Origin: Glandiceps talaboti
Taxonomy: Eukaryota; Hemichordata; Enteropneusta; Spengelidae
Assembly: GCF_964340395.1 (NCBI RefSeq)
Contig: NC_135561.1
Span: 22,254,986-22,318,985 of the forward strand
DNA length: 64,000 nt
Direction: 5' to 3'
Below are positions 36,531 through 49,839 of the stretch, piece after piece. How positions within the stretch are numbered: position 1 is the first letter of the stretch; the number at the start of each line of letters is the position of its first letter. The notes under the pieces were generated by a model. The model was not told the DNA's origin. It saw only the letters and a list, made by a program, of their open reading frames with translations, and did no database searches. The translations under genes and the position numbers were made by a program.

Positions 36531-37337
36531 GACAAAAATACAAAAAATAAAAGGAGCACGGCTTGCTATGCAGACTGTGCTTCGTGTGTCATGTGACCTG
36601 TTATCAGGTGACATTCACATGTACATAGTTTGCTGACCCTTCTCAACCTGCTCCGACCATCGTCAATTTTTATCAGATTTCGGTGTAACTTTCCATAATT
36701 ATTAAAAATATACAATATTGGTATTAGAGTAAGCTCTCTAAAAGTTTCAGAAAATGGTTTAATATGTTAGTGAAACTAGATGGTCGGCTGACCCACAAGT
36801 GTAACGACTGCAACAGTCTTTAAAATGACAGTTAAAGTGAAACAGATACTATGAACAATTGGATTTATAACACTATATAATCTGATCTGATCTCATCCAC
36901 ATTATCCATACTCATTGTATTACAATCTTATTATCAGTAATGATAGTAATCTGTTGGTTTTTTTTATTCAAATCAATTCAACTATAGCGGGTGTCACCTT
37001 TTTTTTCTTTTCTAAGTGATATTTATGAAATATAAGGTCAGTCAGGTCGAGAAACATACATGTACCTGAATGGATAACCCACATTGATATTTCTACATAT
37101 TGGTACATCAGTTTGGAGAATACGTTACTACAGACAGACTGGGGTTCAAATAGCTATGACTGACCAAAACACAGAGCTGCTGCAAAGTTAGGAGTGCTCT
37201 CAAATTATTATGGTCTGGTAAGAAAGACATAAGGGATCATATGGTCAAACCATGATCTTGTTTTCTGTCTGACATTGATTGTTTTCATATGACTGGCACT
37301 ACCTATGTACAGTGGAATCAATTCTATGGTTGTGTCA
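36531..37337. other. non-coding stretch
   Basis: Nothing supported. Confidence 0.5.
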
Positions 37338-40300
37338 TAACCTGCAATCTTAACATCAAGGTAAGTATCAAGACATAACCTGCAATCTTAACATCAAGGT
37401 AAGTATCAAGACACAGCCTACAATCTTAACATCTAGGTAAGTATCAAGACACAACCTACAATCTTAACATCAAGGTAAGTATCAAGACACAACCTACAAT
37501 CTTAACATCAAGGTAAGTATCAAGACATAATCTACAATCTTAACATCAAGGTAAGTATCAAGACATGACCTACAATCTTGACATCTAAGTAAGTATCAAG
37601 ACACAACCTACAACCTTGACATCAAGGTAAGTATCAAGACATAATCTACAATCTTAACATCAAGGTAAGTATCAAGACACAACCTACAATCTTAACATCA
37701 AGGTAAGTATCAAGACACAACCTACAATCTTGACATCTAGGTAAGTATCAAGACACAACCTACAATCTTAACATCAAGGTAAGTATCAAGACATAATCTA
37801 CAATCTTAACATCAAGGTAAGTATCAAGACATGACCTACAATCTTAACATCTAGGTAAGTATCAAGACACAACCTACAATCTTAACATCAAGGTAAGTAT
37901 CAAGACACAACCTACAATCTTAACATCAAGGTAAGTATCAAGACATGACCTACAATCTTAACATCAGGGTAAGTATCAAGACACAACCTACAATCTTAAC
38001 ATCAAGGTAAGTATCAAGACATGACCTACAATCTTAACATCAAGGTAAGTATCAAGACACAACCTACAATCTTAACATCAAGGTAAGTATCAAGACACAA
38101 CCTACAACCTTGACATCAAGGTAAGTATCAAGACACAACCTACAATCTTAACATCAAGGTAAGTATCAAGACATGACCTACAATCTTAACATCAAGGTAA
38201 GTATCAAGACACAACCTACAATCTTGACATCAAGGTAAGTATCAAGACACAACCTACAATCTTAACATCAAGGTAAGTATCAAGACATGACCTACAATCT
38301 TAACATCAAGGTAAGTATCAAGACACAACCTACAATCTTAACATCAAGGTAAGTATCAAGACACAACCTACAATCTTAACATCAAGGTAAGTATCAAGAC
38401 ACAACCTACAATCTTAACATCAAGGTAAGTATCAAGACACAACCTACAATCTTAACATCAAGGTAAGTATCAAGACACAACCTACAATCTTGACATCAAG
38501 GTAAGTATCAAGACACAACCTACAATCTTAACATCTAGGTAAGTATCAAGACACAACCTACAACCTTGACATCAAGGTAAGTATCAAGACACAACCTACA
38601 ACCTTGACATCAAGGTAAGTATCAAGACATGACCTACAATCTTAACATCAAGGTAAGTATCAAGACACAACCTACAATCTTAACATCAAGGTAAGTATCA
38701 AGACACAACCTACAATCTTAACATCAAGGTAAGTATCAAGACACAACCTACAATCTTAACATCAAGGTAAGTATCAAGACACAACCTACAATCTTAACAT
38801 CAAGGTAAGTATCAAGACACAACCTACAATCTTAACATCAAGGTAAGTATCAAGACACAACCTACAATCTTAACATCAAGGTAAGTATCAAGACACAACC
38901 TACAATCTTAACATCTAGGTAAGTATCAAGACACAACCTACAATCTTAACATCAAGGTAAGTATCAAGACATGACCTACAATCTTAACATCAAGGTAAGT
39001 ATCAAGACACAACCTACAATCTTAACATCAAGGTAAGTATCAAGACACAACCTACAATCTTAACATCAAGGTAAGTATCAAGACACAACCTACAATCTTA
39101 ACATCAAGGTAAGTATCAAGACATGACCTACAATCTTAACATCAAGGTAAGTATCAAGACACAACCTACAATCTTAACATCTAGGTAAGTATCAAGACAC
39201 AACCTACAATCTTAACATCAAGGTAAGTATCAAGACATGACCTACAATCTTAACATCAAGGTAAGTATCAAGACATGACCTACAATCTTAACATCAAGGT
39301 AAGTATCAAGACACAACCTACAATCTTAACATCAAGGTAAGTATCAGGACACAACCTACAACCTTGACATCTAGGTAAGTATCAAGACACAACCTACAAT
39401 CTTAACATCAAGGTAAGTATCAAGACATAACCTACAATCTTAACATCAAGGTAAGTATCAAGACACAACCTACAATCTTAACATCAAGGTAAGTATCAAG
39501 ACACAACCTACAATCTTAACATCAAGGTAAGTATCAAGACACAACCTACAATCTTAACATCAAGGTAAGTATCAAGACACAACCTACAATCTTAACATCA
39601 AGGTAAGTATCAAGACACAACCTACAATCTTAACATCTAGGTAAGTATCAAGACACAACCTACAACCTTAACATCAAGGTAAGTATCAAGACACAACCTA
39701 CAACCTTGACATCAAGGTAAGTATCAAGACATGACCTACAATCTTAACATCAAGGTAAGTATCAAGACATGACCTACAATCTTAACATCAGGGTAAGTAT
39801 CAAGACACAACCTACAATCTTAACATCAAGGTAAGTATCAAGACATGACCTACAATCTTAACATCAAGGTAAGTATCAAGACACAACCTACAATCTTAAC
39901 ATCAAGGTAAGTATCAAGACACAACCTACAACCTTGACATCAAGGTAAGTATCAAGACACAACCTACAATCTTAACATCAAGGTAAGTATCAAGACATGA
40001 CCTACAATCTTAACATCAAGGTAAGTATCAAGACACAACCTACAATCTTAACATCAAGGTAAGTATCAAGACACAACCTACAATCTTAACATCAAGGTAA
40101 GTATCAAGACACAACCTACAATCTTAACATCAAGGTAAGTATCAAGACACAACCTACAATCTTAACATCAAGGTAAGTATCAAGACACAACCTACAATCT
40201 TAACATCAAGGTAAGTATCAAGACACAACCTACAATCTTAACATCAAGGTAAGTATCAAGACACAACCTACAATCTTGACATCAAGGTAAGTATCAAGAC

Positions 40301-42475
40301 ACAACCTACAATCTTAACATCTAGGTAAGTATCAAGACACAACCTACAACCTTGACATCAAGGTAAGTATCAAGACACAACCTACAACCTTGACATCAAG
40401 GTAAGTATCAAGACATGACCTACAATCTTAACATCAAGGTAAGTATCAAGACACAACCTACAATCTTAACATCAAGGTAAGTATCAAGACACAACCTACA
40501 ATCTTAACATCAAGGTAAGTATCAAGACACAACCTACAATCTTAACATCAAGGTAAGTATCAAGACACAACCTACAATCTTAACATCAAGGTAAGTATCA
40601 AGACACAACCTACAATCTTAACATCAAGGTAAGTATCAAGACACAACCTACAATCTTAACATCAAGGTAAGTATCAAGACACAACCTACAATCTTAACAT
40701 CAAGGTAAGTATCAAGACATGACCTACAATCTTAACATCAAGGTAAGTATCAAGACACAACCTACAATCTTAACATCAAGGTAAGTATCAAGACACAACC
40801 TACAATCTTAACATCAAGGTAAGTATCAAGACACAACCTACAATCTTAACATCAAGGTAAGTATCAAGACATGACCTACAATCTTAACATCAAGGTAAGT
40901 ATCAAGACACAACCTACAATCTTAACATCTAGGTAAGTATCAAGACACAACCTACAATCTTAACATCAAGGTAAGTATCAAGACATGACCTACAATCTTA
41001 ACATCAAGGTAAGTATCAAGACATGACCTACAATCTTAACATCAAGGTAAGTATCAAGACACAACCTACAATCTTAACATCAAGGTAAGTATCAGGACAC
41101 AACCTACAACCTTGACATCTAGGTAAGTATCAAAACACAACCTACAATCTTAATATCAAGGTAAGTATCAAGACATAACCTACAATCTTAACATCAAGGT
41201 AAGTATCAAGACACAACCTACAATCTTAACATCAAGGTAAGTATCAAGACACAACCTACAATCTTAACATCAAGGTAAGTATCAAGACACAACCTACAAT
41301 CTTAACATCAAGGTAAGTATCAAGACATGACCTACAATCTTAACATCAAGGTAAGTATCAAGACACAACCTACAATCTTAACATCAAGGTAAGTATCAAG
41401 ACACAACCTACAATCTTAACATCAAGGTAAGTATCAAGACACAACCTACAATCTTAACATCTAGGTAAGTATCAAGACACAACCTACAACCTTAACATCA
41501 AGGTAAGTATCAAGACACAACCTACAACCTTGACATCAAGGTAAGTATCAAGACATGACCTACAATCTTAACATCAAGGTAAGTATCAAGACATGACCTA
41601 CAATCTTAACATCAAGGTAAGTATCAAGACACAACCTACAATCTTAACATCAAGGTAAGTATCAAGACATGACCTACAATCTTAACATCAAGGTAAGTAT
41701 CAAGACATGACCTACAATCTTAACATCAAGGTAAGTATCAAGACATGACCTACAATCGTAACATCAAGGTAAGTATCAAGACACAACCTACAATCTTAAC
41801 ATCTAGGTAAGTATCAAGACACAACCTACAATCTTAACATCTAGGTAAGTATCAAGACACAACCTACAATCTTAACATCAAGGTAAGTATCAAGACACAA
41901 CCTACAATCTTAACATCTAGGTAAGTATCAAGACACAACCTACAATCTTAACATCAAGGTAAGTATCAAGACATGACCTACAATCTTAACATCAAGGTAA
42001 GTATCAAGACACAACCTACAATCTTAACATCAAGGTAAGTATCAAGACACAACCTACAATCTTAACATCTAGGTAAGTATCAAGACACAACCTACAATCT
42101 TAACATCTAGGTAAGTATCAAGACACAACCTACAATCTTAACATCTAGGTAAGTATCAAGACACAACCTACAATCTTAACATCAAGGTAAGTATCAAGAC
42201 ATGACCTACAATCTTAACATCAAGGTAAGTATCAGGACACAACCTACAATCTTAACATCAAGGTAAGTATCAAGACACAACCTACAATCTTAACATCAAG
42301 GTAAGTATCAAGACATGACCTACAATCTTAACATCAAGGTAAGTATCAAGACACAACCTACAATCTTAACATCAAGGTAAGTATCAAGACACAACCTACA
42401 ATCTTAACATCAAGGTAAGTATCAAGACACAACCTACAATCTTAACATCAAGGTAAGTATCAAGACATGACCAAC
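37338..42475. repeat. 38-bp minisatellite, about 135 copies, each with a 5' splice-site consensus
   Basis: Unit CAAGGTAAGTATCAAGACAC followed by AACCTACAATCTTAACAT. The block AAGGTAAGTATC is the most constant part; variation falls at ACACAA/ACATGA/ACATAA, ATCTTAAC/ACCTTGAC and CAAGG/CTAGG. Rare variants recur at exact multiples of 38 bp (CAGGGTAAG at 37,965 and 39,789, 48 units apart; TATCAGGACAC near 39,341 and 41,089, 46 units apart), so blocks of units were duplicated. Confidence 0.98.
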
Positions 42476-43690
42476 ACAGTTCTACTGCAGAGCAAGTACT
42501 GATTGTACTGATTGTATATGTATTATATAAACAAAATACAGTGTAGCATCAAAGTCTTATTCTGAAATGGCAAAGTATTGTTGATACAAAGAGAGTACCC
42601 GATTTGAAAAAACTGTTTGACTTCCTAATATTATTTTATAAACTAACAGCTTTGGAGTTATCGTATCATTTGAAACTTTTATTGAAAGAAAATGAGGACA
42701 TTTGATTAATAAATTTGCTGTTAAAACAAAACAAAATAAATCATGTTTTCAGTTACCTTAGAATTCAAATAAACCACCAACCCTAAACAATTCCTTTACA
42801 TTCACAACACAGACAAAATGATGTCAACTCATTTGTTGTTCCACTCTCCCTTGCTTCACACGTCACTAGATCTGTACTGTCAAGCAACATTTGAATTTCA
42901 ACTGTTTACTTGCAAAATTGCAAAATGTGAGAAAAATTGGCATTGGGAAGGTAAACATCTACAGAAAAATCTGTTTTATTCGTCACAAACAATTACGAAT
43001 AAACTCATTCATATGATAGCTGCTCCCAATGGAACAACAGTGACAAATTGCCACCCTACCCATTGCCAGGAAGTGGTGTAGGAAAGACACTGTTTGGCCA
43101 AATGAAGTGTATTACACTGACTTTCATCAAGTTATTAAGCATTATGCAAGACATTCAAAGCCACAAAACTGTAAAACTGCTCAAGCTGAATTTTTCAAAA
43201 TTTCTTTGGTTTGTTATGGGATGGGAGGGGGTGTCTATCATAAGAATTACATTTTCAATCAGACTTTGATAACTATTAAAAACACTGTAGTTGTAATATT
43301 AATACTATGCTGACTATGGCATGTTGTTATGCAATAAAGATTGAATATTTAAAACGAATATTACACTTTGAGTCACTGTTGTGTCCATCTGAGATAAGTA
43401 TAAATCCGTGTTATGGTTATGGCATCTCTACATTGATATACAGGTCACTTTGGAATGAAAAGTAGTATGCTGACTTATCTTTACAATTAAATGTCAATAT
43501 GAGAGAGAATTACACACAGAAACGACATACATGCATGCATGGCTAAATGGAACAAATGTGATACCTCTTTACCAACCTTGTAACACTCACAGTAGCCGAG
43601 GTCATACACATATCACCACCATTAATATATTGTATGGTTTCATTACACTGACCTTCATTCAATAGCACACGGACGATCTTTACTGGCTAT
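42476..43690. other. non-coding stretch
   Basis: Short open frames exist (42,818-43,081; 43,048-43,313) but have no recognisable family or splice context. Confidence 0.45.
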
Positions 43691-44370
43691 TCGTCAAATA
43701 CATTCTTTGTAAATATCAAACACACACACAATCACACCAGACAAATAGCTCTTCAATATACATACCTGACTGAAATACACCAGTAGATCCAACAATCGCT
43801 TGTCGAGTTTAACAACTTGACCTCGTGTCGAATCAATCAAAATGGCTTCCGCTGTACGTACCTCGGTAATAATAACACATAACACACGGGTTCAATACGG
43901 CAAACACTGTAGAAAGTCTGTCAAATTCGGATGTAGAATGAGATCTTCCTTCATAAACCTGTCCTATTTACTTTATTCTCACGACATACGAAACGTGGGC
44001 TCTGACTGATGACGGTTACACAGGGTTTGACCAAGACAGTTCACCTACGCCCTTACTGGATATTTTACGCGGAAAGTAGACGCAATGTGTCGTGACATCG
44101 AGAGCTGTGGTCGGCTTCTGTTCTTCACCGCTACTGATTGCCACAGTCAGAGGAAAACAGTTTTGTTATTTTGCCAAACACTCCGTAAAACAGGTCAAAC
44201 CTGGAATAGAATGAATAGACAGTTTGTGAAAACACTCCGTGTGAACGCCGAGGTGCTTTGTTCAACTCAAGAAGAACGACGTTGTGGAAAGGGTTCACAG
44301 ATTGATCTAATTTCAAAAACCAACGGTGCACTGTTCTTGGTGACTTCAGTAACTCTTGTTTGCTAGACCT
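43691..44370. promoter_or_regulatory. CpG-enriched block, candidate promoter and first-exon region
   Basis: CpG rises clearly here (ACACGGACGATC, CTCGTGTCGAATC, CACGACATACGAAACG, TTTTACGCGG, GTCGTGACATCGAG). On the minus strand TTTCAGTCAG followed by GTATGTA is a good donor ending at 43,766 and could be the Vangl 5' UTR exon, an 11.3-kb intron away from the acceptor at 32.45 kb. On the plus strand an ATG in AAAATGGCTTCC (43,841) opens a 55-codon frame, so a divergent gene is possible. Direction is unresolved. Confidence 0.4.
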
Positions 44371-45360
44371 TTGTACAGATTTCATACCAACATTCACATT
44401 ACATTTCATATTTACATCTTTAGTAAATTAGAATAATATTGATGTATGTCCAATCTACATTGCACTCTAGTAGTACTTAGTATGATTGCATTTCACACAA
44501 ACGGCAAGTACGTACAGACGAACAAGGTAGAGGAATGTGGCTACACATCTTACCGTTTACCTTATTTTACACTGTAGTCTTCATCCATAAACATTGATAA
44601 GTATGCTGCAGATTGGACTAATACCATTTAGTGAAGATTGCTACTATTTCGTCGTCAATTTCAGCGTAAAAACTGTGGAAATTTAGACATTTTCAAGTAT
44701 TCCTCAGCATATAGGATACAAAGCGCCGTCCATTACTACAGCTGATTAACATAAATGTTTTCCCCCCAACCGACAGATTGTTTGTTTGAATAATTATGTA
44801 TCGTTATCTACGATAAATAACATTGAGAGGTTGACACATGGTGCAAACATTTCCTATACTATGCCTTATATCTAATATACTATAATCACCCATAGTTTTT
44901 GAAAATGTTGTTCTATTTTTGCATTCACTATCCTTAACATGTCGGGTACATTCCTAATAACTGGAACAGCCACTGTCCATGATTGGTCAACCGGAAGTTC
45001 ATGTTAAGTGTATTCGAGCTGGTATGTTATTGTAATATGATGGATATTCTACACAAATACACTTCACCAACACCCATTTTGTCAATTCATCTTCTAAAAC
45101 ACACAAGAGATGAAACACGGTATTTATGAACGTGTTTGGACTGACATATGTATATGCCGATACATTATCTGTGATTTCAGTGCTTACAGGTCCCAACCCT
45201 ACCCACAATTCCAAGTTTCGCTCAACAGCGGTAGTGATGTGTGTACTATAAAATGACACTGAACTATTAACTAGAAATATTTCACCACCACCCCCACCAC
45301 CCCCTATGTAGTTGCTATTAAGGGAGCCTTCAGTATTTACAGGGGAAGGGCCGGAGGAAT
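44371..45360. other. non-coding stretch with promoter-like CCAAT/ETS pair
   Basis: TGATTGGTCAACCGGAAGTT at about 44,979-44,998 combines an inverted CCAAT box and an ETS-type CCGGAAGT. No transcript recognised. Confidence 0.35.
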
Positions 45361-45364
45361 CGAT

Positions 45365-45550
45365 GGGGGGGGGAGTCACATTTTACAAACCTGTCCTTGG
45401 GGAGGGTCATATTTTGCATTACAATAATGTTTGGGGAGGGTCACATTTCTACAATCCGCAGTTTTGTGACCAAATTGAAGATTCAATTATTGTCAATTTG
45501 TTTTGTGTGTTTGAAATGTAAAAGTGAGATGAGCACTCAACATTTATTCA
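45365..45550. repeat. dispersed G-rich repeat, copy A
   Basis: Shares about 180 bp with 59.1-59.27 kb: TTTTACAAACCTGT, GGGAGGGTCATATTTTGCAT, TTTTGTGACCAAATT, GTCAATTTGTTTTGTGT and GAGCACTCAACATTTATT in order. Confidence 0.85.
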
Positions 45551-45659
45551 AAGAAGAACCTGTACTGTACTGTACTGAGCTATGTAAGACCATAGGGCAC
45601 TCAGGCATAGTTAGTTATGTTTACGAAAACACACAAACAAACAAGTAAACAAAATAAAC

Positions 45660-45819
45660 AATAAATAAATAAATAAATAAATAAATGAATGAATGAATGA
45701 ATGAATGAATGAATGAATGAATGAATGAATGAATGAATGAATGAATGAATGAATGAATGAATGAATGAATGAAGATGGATAAATAAAAATGGGTAAATAA
45801 ATAAATAGATAGACAGACA

Positions 45820-45903
<84 letters not shown>

Positions 45904-46004
45904 TACATACATACATACATACATACATACATACATACATACATACATACATACATACATACATACATACATACATACATACATACATACATACATACAT
46001 AGAA
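45660..46004. repeat. compound tetranucleotide microsatellite
   Basis: Consecutive blocks of AAAT, AATG, AGAC, AGGC, AGAC and ACAT. Each neighbouring motif differs from the last by one base, as if the motif changed stepwise along the tract. Confidence 0.97.
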
Positions 46005-46265
46005 ATGCATAAGGTACTTGTGAGACAGTCCGTATAAATAGATGTAATCCAACGTTTCGAATAAATATTCTTTATCAAGGTATTTATCGGCAACTTTCAG
46101 AACATATTAGTTAAACACCTGAATATATCTAAACGTTATGGAACAGAACGACAACCGCGCGTGATTAACGGTTATACGTGTGAAAAGTTCTAATAATATT
46201 AGTAATATTCGCACGCACCAAATAGAACCCAATAGAACAGGCCTGAAATTTAAAAAAAAACCTGA
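46005..46265 (-). mobile_element. 3' non-coding end of the Penelope-like remnant
   Basis: Contains the motif pair AACGTTTCG and TATTCTTTATCAAGG, also present in the fragment at 53.0 kb. It ends at the start of the ACAT/AGAC/AATG microsatellite block, consistent with insertion into, or generation of, a simple repeat at the element's 3' end. Confidence 0.6.
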
Positions 46266-46556
46266 TTAGACTGGAAATGACGAGAATAATCGATTAATTC
46301 CAAGGGGTTCCAGCGTTCCGAGACGGAAAATGATTTCCTCTTCCTTCAACCTCAATACTTTCTCATCACCAGAAACCTTACAAATTCCTGAAATAGACAG
46401 ATCTGATACACTGTGATCGTTGGTAATAAAATGCATAGATACAGGATAGTTACGATTCTTTTGTCTGGTCAGGTGAAGATGTTCCACGAAACGATCACCA
46501 AGACGACGGACAATCGAACCTATATAAAAAAACCACATTTCTGGTATGTAATGCAA
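46266..46556 (-). mobile_element. Penelope-like retroelement remnant, GIY-YIG endonuclease end
   Basis: The minus strand encodes YIGSIVRRLGDRFVEHLHLT, then RQKNRNYPVSMHFITNDHSV, SDLSISGICKVSGDEKVLRL and KEEEIIFRLGTLEPLGINR. This is the C-terminal GIY-YIG endonuclease of Penelope-like elements (RRLGDRFVEHL, PVSxHF, DHS, EExxIFxLGTLxPxGxN are recurrent in the family). The upstream GIY half is damaged and no reverse transcriptase remains in the flank. It is followed, in its own direction, by AACGTTTCG and TCTTTATCAAGG, the terminal-region motif common in these elements, and then by a compound microsatellite. The copy is 5'-truncated and inactive. Confidence 0.82.
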
Positions 46557-46636
46557 TACGCTACATTATAGTACTAATACAAGCAAATCTACCCGTAACA
46601 GGCACACTGTTCTTAGGGCCAAAAACATGAAAAAAT

Positions 46637-46675
46637 ATGCATGCATGTATGTATGTATGTATGTATGTATGTATG

Positions 46676-46706
<31 letters not shown>

Positions 46707-46708
46707 TG

Positions 46709-46739
<31 letters not shown>

Positions 46740-46830
46740 TACATGTATGTATGTATGTATGTATGTATGTATGTATGTATGTATGTATGTATGTATGTAT
46801 GTATGTATGTATGTATGTATGTATGTATGT
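46637..46830. repeat. ATGT tetranucleotide microsatellite
   Basis: (ATGT)n with two short interruptions. Confidence 0.97.
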
Positions 46831-47008
46831 GGTAACCGTTTATTTGCCATAGAAAGAATGAATTTGTCACAGTATGCCACACATATACAGAAATTGACAA
46901 ACTAGAGAAATTGCACAACACATCTGTATAGAATACAATTGAGAGTTCTATGACCGGAAAACAGGGAAAAGCTAAAGTGTAGCTTGTAAAAATCTGTTTC
47001 CCGAAGGA

Positions 47009-47115
47009 AGTATGTATGTATGTATGTATGTATGTATGTATGTATGTATGTATGTATGTATGTATGTATGTATGTATGTACGTACGTACGTACGTACGTA
47101 CGTACGTACATACAT
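47009..47115. repeat. ATGT/ACGT tetranucleotide microsatellite
   Basis: (ATGT)n turning into (ACGT)n, self-complementary in its second part. Confidence 0.97.
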
Positions 47116-49700
47116 TGCTGGGTTTTTTAAAACATTTTTCGGTGTACCTTTGTCTTACACATGTTTTCGTCGTAGTTCGCCCACGATTATCTTGCCTCCA
47201 TCTTGTGTCAAACAATTAGTAATTGATAATGACTATATAAACACGCTTGATTTACTACTCGACTTTTATCTGAGGCATTTAGGAATCACGGATATACCTT
47301 ATTCATCTAATACATATGGCTGCCTGCTAAATCACATTAAAAAGTAGACCTGATGTAGAAAAATAGAAGGTGAAGGAGACTTTCTATTCGGTGTTTCTTT
47401 TCATCCAAGCGAAATTATGTGATGTGAAATCAGAAATGTGACTGTGGAACGAAACGATTATGAAAATACATTTATTTCCTGGAGTGATATTCCCTTCTTG
47501 TTTTACTAGTACTTGCTATAAAAATTACTGAGAGGAAAGTGACACCTCCCCTACCCCACTTGCAGTGTTGTTTGCTAATTTGCACTCCCACCTCGAGAGT
47601 GTTTTCCAAAATGACCCCCCCACACACACACACCAAATCACCCCTCCCCATCCAGTGAAAAATGACAGGCCCATTCAACAGGGAAATGAGAGAAAGCGTT
47701 CCTGTCACATGGCAATCTCCCAAAGCAACGTTTCTTTTTATGACGTAATAACTGCTTTTATTGTGATCATGTTATGCAGAAGACGAGCAGTCAACAATAT
47801 GACGTCAGCTTACATCATCTATCGTCCATGTAGTCAGTAGCTGCTGGTATCAAGAATAAGTTATATCAGCTTACATTTCGTTTGTAAATCATAAGTGAAC
47901 GAGGTCTAAGATTTGATCTGTTGTTTATATATGCACACACTTGGTGACTTATAACCCCTATCAAAGCTCACGTCTGGTGACATGATACAAAACAGTCCAC
48001 ATTCTGATCTGTTACGCAATCGATGAACAAATCCCAAGCCCAGGTAACGGTGCCGACCAATAAACAATAGATATTGTATCTGTCTGTGCTTTACCTTCGT
48101 TAGACCATGGAAGTATAACCCACGGTTAGACATAGAAGTGACACCATCTTAATTGCACTCCTTTACCATAACATCACTCTGTAGCCCGAGAGAGCTTCTA
48201 GCTGAAAAGTATTTACAATCTGTTTTGCAGGCTTGGTACATTTTGTTAACTTTTTCGGAATTGGAAGTTGGAGAACATTCAAGACGTCAGATCTTTGATC
48301 CATCTTGAAAGGAATCAATATCGTATCGAGCAACAAATCGCCATTTTCCTTGCCAGTTGAAACACAAAAGAGGGTGTTGACGAAACGTATGGATATCGTT
48401 ACCGACTGCTCTACAATACCTTACATGTAGCTATACACGGCAGTGGTGAGTTTATTCAATGTTTAAACCTTCCATCTTTTACACATGTCTTGAAAAAGGG
48501 ACGATAACAAGGATTTCCAAAACGACCAACGATTTTTGCACGAACATATTATACCCTTTAGGGACGATCCAAGAATGTCATATAAGCACAGGAAACAACG
48601 TGCCTTCGTTTTGGTTGGGGTTGGGGTTGGGGTGGGGGTGGGGGTTTTGGTTCATTTCGATTGCTGAACTTCATTACAACATTACGATATTCGATTCTTC
48701 TTCTTCCACTTTCACACTTTTTATCACAAAATATACTTCAAAGGACAAAATGAGAGCCGAGATATTTACTAGTGATAACAAACAACGAAACGGGTTTAGG
48801 GAGTTCCTTTGTTTCTTCATTTTTCACTTGCAAACTATTTGACGAGTAAAACCACAGTGTACCTTGAAGTACAGACAGGTATTTAGACAATAATATATTA
48901 CAGAAATGGACGAAATGGAAAGCCAATAAGCTGTACAATACGAAACGTCAATTTATTCAAGATTTATTCAAATGTACTTGATTTTCCATTTTACCATGTA
49001 ACTCATACTCCCAACTGTTTACTGGAGATATATATAGACTTTACAAATCTGGACAAAGAAACATTATAAATTACATACATTTAACATTTAACAAACAAGA
49101 AAGAAAGAAGATGAGATACGTAGAAAAGAAATGAATATGATAAGCCCACAAATGCATAAATATCAGAACGGTTAAATAGGCACAAGAATCGTCTGTAACA
49201 ACCATCGAGCTCCCTAGCCAGTTGCGGAAGAGGAACATCGCGATCGTGATTTTATGTTTGTATGTGGTTTTTCATCAGCATTTGATAGATAACTATAGCG
49301 AAATAAATTGCCCCCAGACATTCAAATGTCACACTTGTGAATTACCTATTAAGGAGGGGAGGGGAGGGGAGGGGTTTGATTTAAACGAAGGAATTTTGTT
49401 TGAGATTTCAAGTTAACCCATAAAGAGACACTGTCTATGATGAAGTAATTACTGTTTTCATGATATGTATGCTACTGGACTAATATTGTTGTTTTAAGAT
49501 TGTAATCATTTAATTATTAACTTCAGGTCTGGATTATGAGAACATTCATACACGCACACTGTCTATAGTTAACCTTAACAATAGCTATTCGTAAGTTTTC
49601 ATACCAGATATAACAGTGGTTGTCACTGGTCATGTAGTGCAGCAATATTAGAATCTAGCATTGTCAATAGTTCCATGTGAACCGCTAATGTCACCATGAA
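47116..49700. other. non-coding stretch
   Basis: Several short frames without family match. A GGGGTTGGGGTTGGGG-type G-rich run at about 48,615-48,650 could form a quadruplex. Confidence 0.45.
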
Positions 49701-49703
49701 CTG

Positions 49704-49707
<4 letters not shown>

Positions 49708-49771
<64 letters not shown>

Positions 49772-49778
49772 CGCTCTC
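49708..49778. repeat. GT/GC dinucleotide microsatellite
   Basis: (GT)n then (GC)n then (TC)n. Confidence 0.96.
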
Positions 49779-49839
49779 TCTATTAAAGAATTAGAATTTA
49801 CGGTAGGGCGAGAAAATATTTTGGTCAAAACTTTTCTCA

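Noticed and set aside
43694-43885. 63-codon minus-strand frame as a protein-coding exon
   Set aside because: No family recognised. The donor is good but the segment fits a 5' UTR exon at least as well, so it is listed only as part of a promoter/first-exon block.
44085-44366. 93-codon plus-strand frame in the CpG-enriched block
   Set aside because: No recognisable family, overlapping minus-strand frame of equal length, no clear donor; coding status not supported.
47012-47347. Frame ending in LLDFYLRHLGITDIPYSSN on the plus strand
   Set aside because: The first half is microsatellite translation; the non-repeat tail is short and matches nothing I can name.
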